Below are positions 19,996-28,496 of a stretch of 64,000 nt of DNA, one piece after another. Below the pieces are notes generated by a model. The model saw only the letters and a program-made list of their open reading frames with translations. It was not told the DNA's origin and made no database searches. Every line of letters starts with the position of its first letter. The first letter of the stretch is position 1. The position numbers and the translations under genes are program-made. This DNA is from a virus. Location: positions 1 through 64,000 of the IMG/VR virus record IMGVR_UViG_3300026078_000022. The stretch is one strand, 5' to 3'.

Positions 19996-20405
19996 CTTTG
20001 TGTGATTAGGTACAATGACAGTAGAACCATCAACATACTTTCCAACCATATCACCGTCTCGTTTTGTTTGAAGCATAACCAGTAATGTATTAAATCAATC
20101 AAGTTAATAGCTAAAATTACTTTCAAGGACAAAGAATAACTACGGCTTTTGGTTTTCAAGAGTATGAAAGAAAGTACTATTAGTAAATTAGATAAAATAT
20201 TTCCGGTGTCATAAATGTACCATTGAACATCTTGCATAAATGGCTTCCCATTCTTTTTTACTTCAAGTATAAACAAGGATACCTTATGAGGTTTTGCATT
20301 ATTCCAAAATCGGTGAAATATTGTAACAGGCCATGAAAGATACAATAGAATTAGACTAACTGCCCCGTTCCTTATCAGGCGGCGGAGTGCTGCCGCCGCT
20401 GTCAT
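19959..20405 (-). CDS. Membrane protein, about 148 aa, start uncertain
   Basis: Hydrophobic segments AVSLILLYLSWPVTIFHRFW, NILSNLLIVLSFILL, SLKVILAINLIDLIHYWLCF and SMLMVLLSLYLI predict a polytopic membrane protein. Every ATG before the first membrane segment overlaps the upstream 63-residue gene by 50 bases or more. Either the genes overlap or a non-ATG start near 20340-20356 is used. It ends in TAG. Confidence 0.55.
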   Translation of the reverse strand: MTAAAALRRLIRNGAVSLILLYLSWPVTIFHRFWNNAKPHKVSLFILEVKKNGKPFMQDVQWYIYDTGNILSNLLIVLSFILLKTKSRSYSLSLKVILAINLIDLIHYWLCFKQNETVIWLESMLMVLLSLYLITQRKWKKDLKSGKL

Positions 20406-20547
20406 CGGTAGTGTCACTAAGCGGAGCATCCATTGCTGTAATTTCTGCATCTAATTCGTTTAAATGGCTATTAAGTTCTTCATTACCGTGAACGGCTGAC
20501 CATTCTCTTAGTTTGGTCAACAAATCTACAAATCGTTGCTTTGACAT
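20356..20547 (-). CDS. Hypothetical acidic protein, 63 aa
   Basis: Not recognised. A helical start (KQRFVDLLTKLREWSAVHGN), an acidic middle, and a disordered tail (SDTTDDSGGSTPPPDKERG). It lies between two membrane-protein genes. It ends in TAG. Confidence 0.6.
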   Translation of the reverse strand: MSKQRFVDLLTKLREWSAVHGNEELNSHLNELDAEITAMDAPLSDTTDDSGGSTPPPDKERGS

Positions 20548-20551
20548 TTAA

Positions 20552-20962
20552 TTATTGTTTTTGAGTTACAATTAAATCTGTTTGCTTTATTTTATCAGCT
20601 ATTTTAGCCGCAAATGTATCTGATGCAAGTACACCTATATTTTTAAGGATCATAAATGCCCTGTCAATTAATAATCCTGTAGCTACAGCTAATAAAACCA
20701 TCCATCTCGCATCAATATACTCATATATTAATCTGATAAGTAAAGGAATTGCCAGAAAATTGGAAACTAACCGCCAAACATTAGCAGCAAATAAAAAGCT
20801 CCAACTGAATTTATGTGGGGTATTAGTACTAGCTATATCTCTATGGCTGGCTTCGTGGATTAAAGAAGCCGCAGCAGCAAAATAAGCTATAACTAAATAT
20901 GCAAGGAAGGCCCCTAAAGTGCCATTACCTAAGATTACATGCCAAAAATCAGGATATTTCAT
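20552..20962 (-). CDS. Membrane protein, 136 aa
   Basis: Three or four membrane helices: LGAFLAYLVIAYFAAAASLI, ANVWRLVSNFLAIPLLIRLI and WMVLLAVATGLLIDRAFMIL. The first is followed by HEASHRDIAST, and the C-terminus is a polar helix. It is placed between the tail proteins and the lysis genes. A holin-like or exclusion function is possible, but nothing in the sequence decides this. Confidence 0.6.
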   Translation of the reverse strand: MKYPDFWHVILGNGTLGAFLAYLVIAYFAAAASLIHEASHRDIASTNTPHKFSWSFLFAANVWRLVSNFLAIPLLIRLIYEYIDARWMVLLAVATGLLIDRAFMILKNIGVLASDTFAAKIADKIKQTDLIVTQKQ

Positions 20963-20968
20963 TGTTTA

Positions 20969-21373
20969 TTATTTTATCCAGTAAGTACCATTTATTGTTA
21001 TCGTTTGTGCTCCGGAAACTTCAGATGTAAATGTTACAGTTAAAACATCATTCGTGGCATCAGAAAGAACTGTGCCGATATGCCCGCTGTTAGTTCCAGA
21101 AGCATCATATAAGGTTGTGAAATTAGAAGCAATAGGTAACGAAGCATTAAAACTTGTACTTGTGCTGCCTGCTGTTGGCGTCACATCTATCTCTGCACTA
21201 AATATTACTTTATTCCCTATTCTTATATAATTTCCGGAATGAGGCGTATTACTGGAAACGTTAGTAGTACTAGTTATTGTTGGTGTCCATGTTCCAAAAG
21301 AACTAGGGTCATATGCTTTTGGTGAAAAAGCAATAATGATAACCACGAACGATATTAATATTATCTTATTCAT
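20969..21373 (-). CDS. Small tail-fibre-like protein with a signal-peptide-like N-terminus
   Basis: The ATG at 21373 overlaps the tailspike stop as ATGA. The first 20 residues are a signal-peptide-like hydrophobic helix (MNKIILISFVVIIIAFSPKA). The rest is serine/threonine-rich beta sequence (WTPTITSTTNVSSNTPHSGN, then YIRIGNKVIFSAEIDVTPTA), as in receptor-binding tip domains of tail fibres. It ends with ITINGTYWIK. It is probably a fibre tip or a companion of the spike. Why it carries an export signal is open. Confidence 0.6.
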   Translation of the reverse strand: MNKIILISFVVIIIAFSPKAYDPSSFGTWTPTITSTTNVSSNTPHSGNYIRIGNKVIFSAEIDVTPTAGSTSTSFNASLPIASNFTTLYDASGTNSGHIGTVLSDATNDVLTVTFTSEVSGAQTITINGTYWIK

Positions 21374-24300
21374 CGTATATCCCAAGCAGTTCCACTGCTA
21401 GCTTGTATTGTTTTAACCTGATATTGTGTTGTTAACGTAAAAGAAGATGCCCCGTCAATTAAATTACCACTACTTGCCTGAATTGTAACAGTATTAGCGC
21501 TATTATCTAATCGCTTGAATATATACACTATCCCTATCGTTCCCGCGAATGCTGTTGACGCTGCCGGAAGTGTTACAGTAATATTATTACTTGCCGCATT
21601 TATTCTAAAATAGTATTGAGTTAATCCAGCAGTAATATCAGTTGTAACACTATCAATCCTATAAAAATTTCCTGCCTGATTTTCAAATCCAGATACATAA
21701 GTATTACCCCCCGTTGCATATAATGGTGCCGTAGAGGGCATTTGAGTTGTACCTAAACTAGCGTTATTATTTGTGTCTATCAATACGCCAGACCCTTTGC
21801 TAAATGTTCCCGGAGTGGGGGTATATCCAATTTCATAGTGATCATCTGCGCCTAAAATAGCAGCGGTGTAAGGGAATGTTCCGCTATTAGTGCTATACAC
21901 AAACGTATTGGCATTAACCCTATAATTCCCTATGGTAGCAAACGTTAGATTATTGTTACTCCCTGTTACTGTTCTATTCCCTGCTAATGTTCCATCTCCT
22001 GTATATAATGTATTGCCTATGGTGCTTGTGCTTAATTTACCAGTGGCATCTGCCGTTACATATCGCGTACCGGTTCCGGCCAAGTTACTCATTAGGATAG
22101 TTCCATCAGTATTTAGACTTAATTGATTTGTGTTTGGTGAAGATGCTGACCCTGTAAATATTTTTATTGGCCGATTAGTTCCAGTTCCGTTGCTTATTGA
22201 CCAAATATCATATTCGGTTGCATTTGCACGTTCTAATAGAATCTCATAATTCGCCCCATCCGCAACAATATCCGTATTGGCTATCTGCAAATCTCCCCTT
22301 ATCGTACCGGTATATCCAGTTCCTTTTGGTATTACCCTCAACGAACTTGCGACATTGGTTCCCGTAGATGGATAAATATCTAATGTAGGGAAGTTATCCG
22401 TTACGGCATTGTTGGTCATTTTAGAATCTCTATTCGTTCCCGAATGCGTAAAAATAACAGAGGCGCTAGTGCTTATATCGTTTGTTGTAGTATTACCTAT
22501 GGTAGTCACTTGTTGCAATGTAGGATATAACGCAAATGCGTCTCCCGCTGTGGTCGTTATTGCAGCGCCAGAACCAAGAACATATTGACCAATGCCTTTA
22601 AAATTACTAAGTGTATACTGATTAACAGTAATACCTGCTCCAACATTTAAAAATGCTGTCCCTGTATTATTATGAGAATATATACAATTTGTAACATTGA
22701 TAAAATCTAATGTGCCATTTTCAACAACTCCATAACTAACTGAATCAGTGTTTATATTGGATAATTGCAAATTATGAACTGTAGCACCTGAATTAATATT
22801 GACAATAGCCATATCTCTGAAAGTGGGAACATTTGTGAGAGCAACATTATTAACCAATAAATTATTAACTATTGCCCCATTGGATAATTTAATCACTGGC
22901 ACTGTATTATTTGTTGCGCCACCATAATTAATTCCATCCACCATCAATCTATCTATATTTGCATGCGCATCTAAATTTATTAACGGGAAACCAATGCCAC
23001 TAAAATCTCCACGAAATACATTCTGAATAGTCAGATTACTTATTACGCATCCAAGACTTATATAAACATCTTTATATGAAAATGAGCTTGATTTGACCTC
23101 CATGTTCCAATCACTTAATACGATATTTCCTACGTGACCCGCCCCGGCCTGTGCAGGACAACCATCAGACCAGTTATCAATAATTAAGCTTTGGAGCTCC
23201 GTTGTGCCTTTTACGTTTGACACGTTAACTCTGTCTATAGAATCAGCAGATGAAAGCATTCTGCCTCCGAATCTAGTCCCATCCATAGCCTCCCATCCAT
23301 CAATGTTTACATCAGTAATAGCACCATGAGTGGCAAACGGGTCATAGGTGTTTATGTTGCCCCCCGGAACACATATCCCGGCTGTATCTGTATTTTGCCA
23401 AACGTCATTTGCATTTAAAGCCCAAGCATCATCATTTGTAAGAGCCTGAAGATTTTTAATTGTAATAAATCTGGACGGCCCATTGATATGAACGCCATCA
23501 AAATTGCCGTAATTCGTACTATTTGATCCGGGCCCATAATTTATCAAGTTATTGGTCATCTTTATGTTTTCGCAATTCATAAACCAACTGTGAAACGTAC
23601 GACTAACCAGTAACTGACATCCATCTATCGTAATGTCTTTTGCTCCAACAAATTTATACAAACACACCCACCCGTTAGAACTTGTATGATGTGTTTGATG
23701 CCCACCATTTCCATTTATTACCAGATTACGAATAACAAACCCACTATCATTTCTTGCGCCTGTAGACTTATTAGCATTCATAAAAATATTACAATTCATG
23801 CTATCTTGCGCAATTACGCCACCATTTTTAACGCCTTCGATATCAGTCCCCGGATATACAATCAATGTACTATCTACCCCGCTTTTCGTGTCCCATATTA
23901 TAATACACGGATTCCCGTTACACTTGTCTAATACGTTCTGGATTAAATGTCTTGCATTTGTGCCTTTGTTGGTAGAACCGATTTGTAAATCAGCATCATT
24001 AGGTACACCATATTGCGACAATGTAAATACATTCCCTTTTAAATATCGTACATCTAATGTAGTAGTATCTATTTTTGTAGTTATAGTATTAGATACTGTA
24101 GAAGAATCCATTAATATACCATAACCCGGATTTGCTGTTTTGATATTACCACCTGTAGTAGCTACCCACCTATACCCAGACCCAATATTAGCTAATGTGA
24201 TGCCGCCACTTCCACCGCCTGCTCTTTTAAATATATTACCAGATGCATCTACTACTAATGAATTAAAGCTGGTATCTATTGTTTGAAAGTTTGTCCCGGT

Positions 24301-25866
24301 ATATTGATCGAACGTGGTTTGCCCATTGCCAGCTATAGCCATTTTCCTACCCAATGTACCGCCATTTGCATTCCAAAATTCAAAAGATGAAGTATAGGAT
24401 GCATCTGTAGCGTTAGAGTATTTATAAATAATTTGATGAGAAAGCCTATTGCTACCCGTAGTTGTTGAAATATAGGAATCATCTGAATATCCGATTCCGT
24501 TGGCTCCAAACGCTTGAGATGATCTTGTTGTGCTTCTGGCTGATATTATTGTATTGTTAGAATGAGGCACCATTACACCTTCCCAAACTACTCCACTATC
24601 TGCACGACCATATATGGCATTACCTAAAGTAGATAAACCAAATAAGCCATAACCTCCGGAGCCAGTTGCAGTACCATATACTCCTACCCCTGTGGTGGCT
24701 ACCCCCAAAACACCACGGCCATCTACAGTTTGTCCCCTTACTGCAATCCCAGTACTACCGGTAGTTGAAACATCCAATTGCGCTCCATCTCCGAATGCGC
24801 TAATACCTGAATATATTATTCTATTAGCTCCCGCCGCACTAGTTATTGTAGTTGGTTGAATTAATGCTCCACCTAACTGTATGTTATCTCCTGTTTTAGT
24901 TAACCCGTTGTCAGCAGTTAATACGCCACCACTCCCTACCCAATTTGCCATTGGATATAATACACCTGTAGTAGTATTATATCCAATTGGTTTTATATTT
25001 GTTGTATCTGTAGATGGTGATAAACCGGGGAACCCATTGAATTGTATTTTTCCTGTTGGTTTTTGAATTACTATCCCTGTATAAATACCACTTACATTTT
25101 CACCTATAGTTATCCCCGTTGTTGAATCTATTAAGATGCGCCTCGCTCCATTTGGTTGTGTAGATACAATTTGAATATTATCCTGATTAGTATATATTGT
25201 ATTGATAGAACTAAAATCCTCATATCTCCCGGAAATTACTGTATTGGTATTATCAATAGTAAATCTGGTTGTACTAGTTATTCCATTTGCTGCAACAATT
25301 GAAAGATCATGCGTCCCAACAGTTATAGGGGTAGATTGAATTAAAGAGCCGCCTAATTGTATAATATTACCAGTTTTGGTTAATCCATTATTAGCTAATG
25401 AATTTATTATACCGGCAAATGTTTCAGTATTATTCTTATATTTAAACAAACTATCATTTCTAGTATATACATTTTGCACCCACTTGTTAGTAGTATCTGA
25501 AATATTAAATTTCAGGTTCAGTGCATTCTGTAGATCAGTCTGATTACTTAAAGTACCTGTTATTGAACCCCATGTAGTAGCAGTTATGTCGCCTGTCTTT
25601 AGAATTTGTGTCCACTTATGACCTCCGGTTAATACTGTATCTCTTATCCATAGTTTCGCTCTTAGCCTATCATAAATAAGATTTCCTATAGTATCTAAAC
25701 CAGTTGTTACTGTATCTCGAAGACGAGGTAAGTATAAATTATTTATAACACTTTGGTTATAATCTTGTACTGTAATACTTGAAGAACTTCGAGGATTAAC
25801 AAATGCTTGCGAAAATGTTAACACCGAACACAATAATAGTGTCAATAAAAATAATATACGCTTCAT
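21370..25866 (-). CDS. Tailspike/tail fibre with beta-helix polysaccharide-degrading domain
   Basis: A 1,498-residue protein. The first 20 residues look like a Sec signal peptide (KRILFLLTLLLCSVLTFSQA). The N-terminal third is repetitive, with two copies of an NGLTKTG-N-x-IQLGG-x-LIQ motif near residues 160 and 315. A right-handed beta helix spans roughly residues 600-1000. Its core (NFDGVHINGPSRFITIKNLQ, then ALTNDDAWALNAND) resembles GH28/pectate-lyase-type helices in which paired aspartates cut polysaccharides. The C-terminal third is another serine/threonine-rich beta region. It probably binds and degrades the host capsule or cell-surface glycan. The ATG at 25866 is preferred over a TTG one codon earlier. 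Confidence 0.8.
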   Translation of the reverse strand: MKRILFLLTLLLCSVLTFSQAFVNPRSSSSITVQDYNQSVINNLYLPRLRDTVTTGLDTIGNLIYDRLRAKLWIRDTVLTGGHKWTQILKTGDITATTWGSITGTLSNQTDLQNALNLKFNISDTTNKWVQNVYTRNDSLFKYKNNTETFAGIINSLANNGLTKTGNIIQLGGSLIQSTPITVGTHDLSIVAANGITSTTRFTIDNTNTVISGRYEDFSSINTIYTNQDNIQIVSTQPNGARRILIDSTTGITIGENVSGIYTGIVIQKPTGKIQFNGFPGLSPSTDTTNIKPIGYNTTTGVLYPMANWVGSGGVLTADNGLTKTGDNIQLGGALIQPTTITSAAGANRIIYSGISAFGDGAQLDVSTTGSTGIAVRGQTVDGRGVLGVATTGVGVYGTATGSGGYGLFGLSTLGNAIYGRADSGVVWEGVMVPHSNNTIISARSTTRSSQAFGANGIGYSDDSYISTTTGSNRLSHQIIYKYSNATDASYTSSFEFWNANGGTLGRKMAIAGNGQTTFDQYTGTNFQTIDTSFNSLVVDASGNIFKRAGGGSGGITLANIGSGYRWVATTGGNIKTANPGYGILMDSSTVSNTITTKIDTTTLDVRYLKGNVFTLSQYGVPNDADLQIGSTNKGTNARHLIQNVLDKCNGNPCIIIWDTKSGVDSTLIVYPGTDIEGVKNGGVIAQDSMNCNIFMNANKSTGARNDSGFVIRNLVINGNGGHQTHHTSSNGWVCLYKFVGAKDITIDGCQLLVSRTFHSWFMNCENIKMTNNLINYGPGSNSTNYGNFDGVHINGPSRFITIKNLQALTNDDAWALNANDVWQNTDTAGICVPGGNINTYDPFATHGAITDVNIDGWEAMDGTRFGGRMLSSADSIDRVNVSNVKGTTELQSLIIDNWSDGCPAQAGAGHVGNIVLSDWNMEVKSSSFSYKDVYISLGCVISNLTIQNVFRGDFSGIGFPLINLDAHANIDRLMVDGINYGGATNNTVPVIKLSNGAIVNNLLVNNVALTNVPTFRDMAIVNINSGATVHNLQLSNINTDSVSYGVVENGTLDFINVTNCIYSHNNTGTAFLNVGAGITVNQYTLSNFKGIGQYVLGSGAAITTTAGDAFALYPTLQQVTTIGNTTTNDISTSASVIFTHSGTNRDSKMTNNAVTDNFPTLDIYPSTGTNVASSLRVIPKGTGYTGTIRGDLQIANTDIVADGANYEILLERANATEYDIWSISNGTGTNRPIKIFTGSASSPNTNQLSLNTDGTILMSNLAGTGTRYVTADATGKLSTSTIGNTLYTGDGTLAGNRTVTGSNNNLTFATIGNYRVNANTFVYSTNSGTFPYTAAILGADDHYEIGYTPTPGTFSKGSGVLIDTNNNASLGTTQMPSTAPLYATGGNTYVSGFENQAGNFYRIDSVTTDITAGLTQYYFRINAASNNITVTLPAASTAFAGTIGIVYIFKRLDNSANTVTIQASSGNLIDGASSFTLTTQYQVKTIQASSGTAWDIR

Positions 25867-25888
25867 CAAATCAGGCTTTTAACTTTAT

Positions 25889-26302
25889 TTATACCGCCCC
25901 GTTAGGGAAAATATAAAAAACATCATTAATAGTATACGTTCCCGGAATTAAAATCTGAACACCACCACCAGCTAATGGCAACCATTCACTATTCGGATAA
26001 GTTCGATTGTTTGGATCATATTCTAAAAATCTATTAATACCACTATAATACAATATTTCTTTAAACCCATCCAATGCACTTACGGCAAACTGGTTGCCCA
26101 CTGTTAATTGATTGCCAGTAAATCTTACTATTCCCGGCCCTAGCAATGCAGTAAATAAGCATTCCTTTAGTGTGCCAAATTGAATAAAACCAACTCCATC
26201 AGGCAAACTCCCTCCGATAAACATCAAATAGGAATTGTCAGGAGGGCATCCCACTATCTGCGGAGTAACCTTTGATATATCAAAAGGGCATGGTATCGCC
26301 AT
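25889..26302 (-). CDS. Tail-associated structural protein, 137 aa
   Basis: Not recognised. A beta-rich protein (SYLMFIGGSLPDGVGFIQFG, then LLGPGIVRFTGNQLTVGNQF) with proline-cysteine segments (IPCPFDISK, VGCPPDNS). It overlaps the gene above it as TAATG. Between an ATP-grasp gene and the tailspike, it is likely a fibre-attachment or distal tail component. Confidence 0.55.
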   Translation of the reverse strand: MAIPCPFDISKVTPQIVGCPPDNSYLMFIGGSLPDGVGFIQFGTLKECLFTALLGPGIVRFTGNQLTVGNQFAVSALDGFKEILYYSGINRFLEYDPNNRTYPNSEWLPLAGGGVQILIPGTYTINDVFYIFPNGAV

Positions 26303-26631
26303 TATTTATTGATTTTTACTAAACAATTACCAATAGTAACAAAACAATCTCCAAACTTAACATCACATAATCCGGGACAACAATCACAACTTGTACTTAT
26401 CCATTGATCGTAATCGGATCTGCTTTTAAATTGAGTACTGCCTAAAGTTTGGCCATCATAAACAATTAAAAACACTCGCTTTGCAACTCCACATCCATCA
26501 TCATCGAAATCACGGACAACATTAACTCCAATTGGGATAGCCCTATCACAAAAAAGTGACATTGTCGGCGGGAACTCTTGTATTGCGCCATTTATAGTAT
26601 CTGCTCTGAAATTGAATGACTTACGTGCCAA
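26302..26631 (-). CDS. Cysteine-rich small tail-region protein, 109 aa
   Basis: Not recognised. It starts with TTG at 26631, directly after an in-frame stop. The C-terminus packs eight cysteines into about 35 residues (STSCDCCPGLCDVKFGDCFV, then TIGNCLV), with another two upstream. Such a density suggests a metal site or a disulfide-rich surface module. It lies next to the ATP-grasp gene, so it is a possible substrate of that enzyme. Confidence 0.5.
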   Translation of the reverse strand: MARKSFNFRADTINGAIQEFPPTMSLFCDRAIPIGVNVVRDFDDDGCGVAKRVFLIVYDGQTLGSTQFKSRSDYDQWISTSCDCCPGLCDVKFGDCFVTIGNCLVKINK

Positions 26632-26652
26632 ATTTAACGTTTATATTGCAAT

Positions 26653-27927
26653 TTAGGTAAGATAATTTATACCGACTTTTTTAAGATTTGCTATTTGTTC
26701 ATGTGCTTTTTCCAAACAATCCGAATTTATCTGTATATCAAAGCCTTGTATACTCTCGGCTATTTTTTTTGCCATATTTATGGCTTCTTTCATGGTATGC
26801 CCCATACCCGAAACAGACCCGATTTCTTGCATGGTCAAGTCAGCCGGAGGGACATAATACCATACGCCGTCTTCATCTATGACTAAATATTTTATTTTCA
26901 CATATTGCTTGTATTCATCTGGAATTATGATAGGTACGGGATCTGTTTTTGCTGTTTCTGATTTAATAATTAGCTGAACTCCCCATTTATATTTGTATTC
27001 AATTTTTGGTACTATGCCATTAGCTACTAACCATACGATTTCTGGGAAATTAGAATAAAGCTCTAAATATAAATCTCCCGGTGGATTTGGAATGCGCTGA
27101 GTTAAATCACAACAATAACCACGCTTATCTTTACCTATAATAACTTCATTACTGTGCGCCCCTCTATAGTTTAATTCACCGAAAATTTCAGAAAATTTGT
27201 CTGTCACTTCTTTCAATTGCAATGGAAGTTTATTATATTCCGTAAATGTGCCACAATACCCAGTATCCTTTAATTCAATACCAGTTAAAACTTCAAATGG
27301 GTACTTCCCATCAATACAAAATGAATCAATACCTATTTCAGCGATTGACTCTATAGGTTCTTCAACGATGTAGTTTTCTTCCGTAGCAAACGTTCCCATG
27401 TTATTTTTTATTCTTAATAATTCCATCTTCGACAATGCATAATTTTTATGCTTCCACGTTTCCATGTCACCTCTGAGTTCACTTTTGACATAAACGTTTG
27501 TTTTGTTTTTTAAAAATTCCTCTAATTCATCCACGCCTCTTATAGAATAATAAACCCCAACTGGCAATCCTATGTCCTTCATTGTTTGCTTTAATACTCC
27601 TTTGCTATGCTCTAATTCACATGCGCGTCGGCAACCGAAAACACGCTTTCCAATACTAACAAAGTATTCTTGTAATTGAGGTTCATGTGAATCCGGGAAG
27701 CACACAATGTCTATATCATGTATACATTCAGCCCATTCTTTTACTTTAATTACATTTGAAACATTTCTTCCTACATCTATAGGTTTATGAGAAGGGTATC
27801 CATTTTGTACGATAGGCATCCAATAATAGCTTTTGCCAAAACCATCCTCTCTACCTAATCGTTCCGCAAAAGATAAATAATTGCCATAATCTATGGTTAA
27901 ACAATTAAAACTTTTTAAGTCTATCAT
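26653..27927 (-). CDS. ATP-grasp ligase-like enzyme
   Basis: A 424-residue protein with the ATP-grasp layout. An N-terminal Rossmann-like region (to about residue 95) is followed by ELEHSKGVLKQTMKDIGLPV (104-123), typical of the first ATP-grasp subdomain. Then come YVKSELRGDME (146-156) with a likely ATP-binding lysine (K148), VEEPIESIAEIGID (188-201), GAHSNEVII (256-264) and DLTQRIPNPPGD (274-285), the usual metal-binding and acceptor region. The closest fold types are PurD/carboxylate-amine ligases. Such enzymes join a carboxylate to an amine or thiol through an acyl-phosphate. In a tail-gene neighbourhood it may modify a virion or host-surface component; the substrate is unknown. Confidence 0.7.
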   Translation of the reverse strand: MIDLKSFNCLTIDYGNYLSFAERLGREDGFGKSYYWMPIVQNGYPSHKPIDVGRNVSNVIKVKEWAECIHDIDIVCFPDSHEPQLQEYFVSIGKRVFGCRRACELEHSKGVLKQTMKDIGLPVGVYYSIRGVDELEEFLKNKTNVYVKSELRGDMETWKHKNYALSKMELLRIKNNMGTFATEENYIVEEPIESIAEIGIDSFCIDGKYPFEVLTGIELKDTGYCGTFTEYNKLPLQLKEVTDKFSEIFGELNYRGAHSNEVIIGKDKRGYCCDLTQRIPNPPGDLYLELYSNFPEIVWLVANGIVPKIEYKYKWGVQLIIKSETAKTDPVPIIIPDEYKQYVKIKYLVIDEDGVWYYVPPADLTMQEIGSVSGMGHTMKEAINMAKKIAESIQGFDIQINSDCLEKAHEQIANLKKVGINYLT

Positions 27928-27928
27928 C

Positions 27929-28315
27929 TTAAAGACTATTTACTTTGTTACTATATTCATTCCAATTGATACCCAATTTAGAACACAATGCCATTTCGAT
28001 GCCGCTTGCAAATGTGTGAAAATCTAAATACGGTGCTCTTGAATCAAATCCCGGTTCTTCATCATCTCTATGCAACCCTTGTTCTCGTTCCTTTTCATAC
28101 ATTATATCGAAATCGTCTATTTCTTTAATAGGTATCCCCGCCTTCCTTACTAATCTTTCTTCTATCAGTTCGTGTATGGCTACCATCGTTTCCATATATA
28201 TGTCTCCTAAGTCACTCACTTTAATATGTAATGTTCCTTCTTCGTCATAACGATAGTCCCCTACTGTTGGATAAACCTGCTTATCATGGGATATAGTTTC
28301 AATAATTATTTTCAT
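27929..28315 (-). CDS. Small protein with HExxE metal-site motif
   Basis: MVAIHELIEERLVRKAG (residues 44-60) places H48, E49 and E52 on one helix as H-E-L-I-E. This resembles the HExxE/HExxH helix of zinc peptidases and related metal enzymes, but no third metal ligand can be assigned. The C-terminal half is acidic. It sits one base from the ATP-grasp gene and overlaps the gene upstream, so the two probably act together. Confidence 0.45.
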   Translation of the reverse strand: MKIIIETISHDKQVYPTVGDYRYDEEGTLHIKVSDLGDIYMETMVAIHELIEERLVRKAGIPIKEIDDFDIMYEKEREQGLHRDDEEPGFDSRAPYLDFHTFASGIEMALCSKLGINWNEYSNKVNSL

Positions 28316-28496
28316 TCCTCGTTTTTTTTAAATGAACAACGTAAATAATGAAATAAACCACAAGACAAATAACAATGAATATTTTGGTTATTGCATCAAT
28401 AATGGCATTAAACCATTCAGGAGGATCGAATAATAATCCGATTGATACTAAAATACCAATGATTATTAAAATCACATGACCTATTTTATTTTTCAT
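28299..28496 (-). CDS. Two-span small membrane protein, 65 aa
   Basis: Two hydrophobic helices (IGHVILIIIGILVSIGLLF and IFIVICLVVYFIIYVVHL) separated by a short loop (DPPEWFNAIID), with charged ends. It lies immediately after the giant ejection-protein gene (11-base overlap). It could help form a DNA-delivery channel or act as a late membrane factor. No family is recognised. Confidence 0.6.
   Translation of the reverse strand: MKNKIGHVILIIIGILVSIGLLFDPPEWFNAIIDAITKIFIVICLVVYFIIYVVHLKKTRNENNY

Noticed and set aside
4456-20450. General TAG-to-glutamine recoding as in some crAss-like phages
   Set aside because: Many genes in the window end in TAG at a natural place next to the following gene (80-82, 519-521, 6432-6434, 19440-19442, 19959-19961, 20356-20358). 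Reading through gives short unconserved tails. The single internal TAG at 4768-4770 is treated as a separate oddity.
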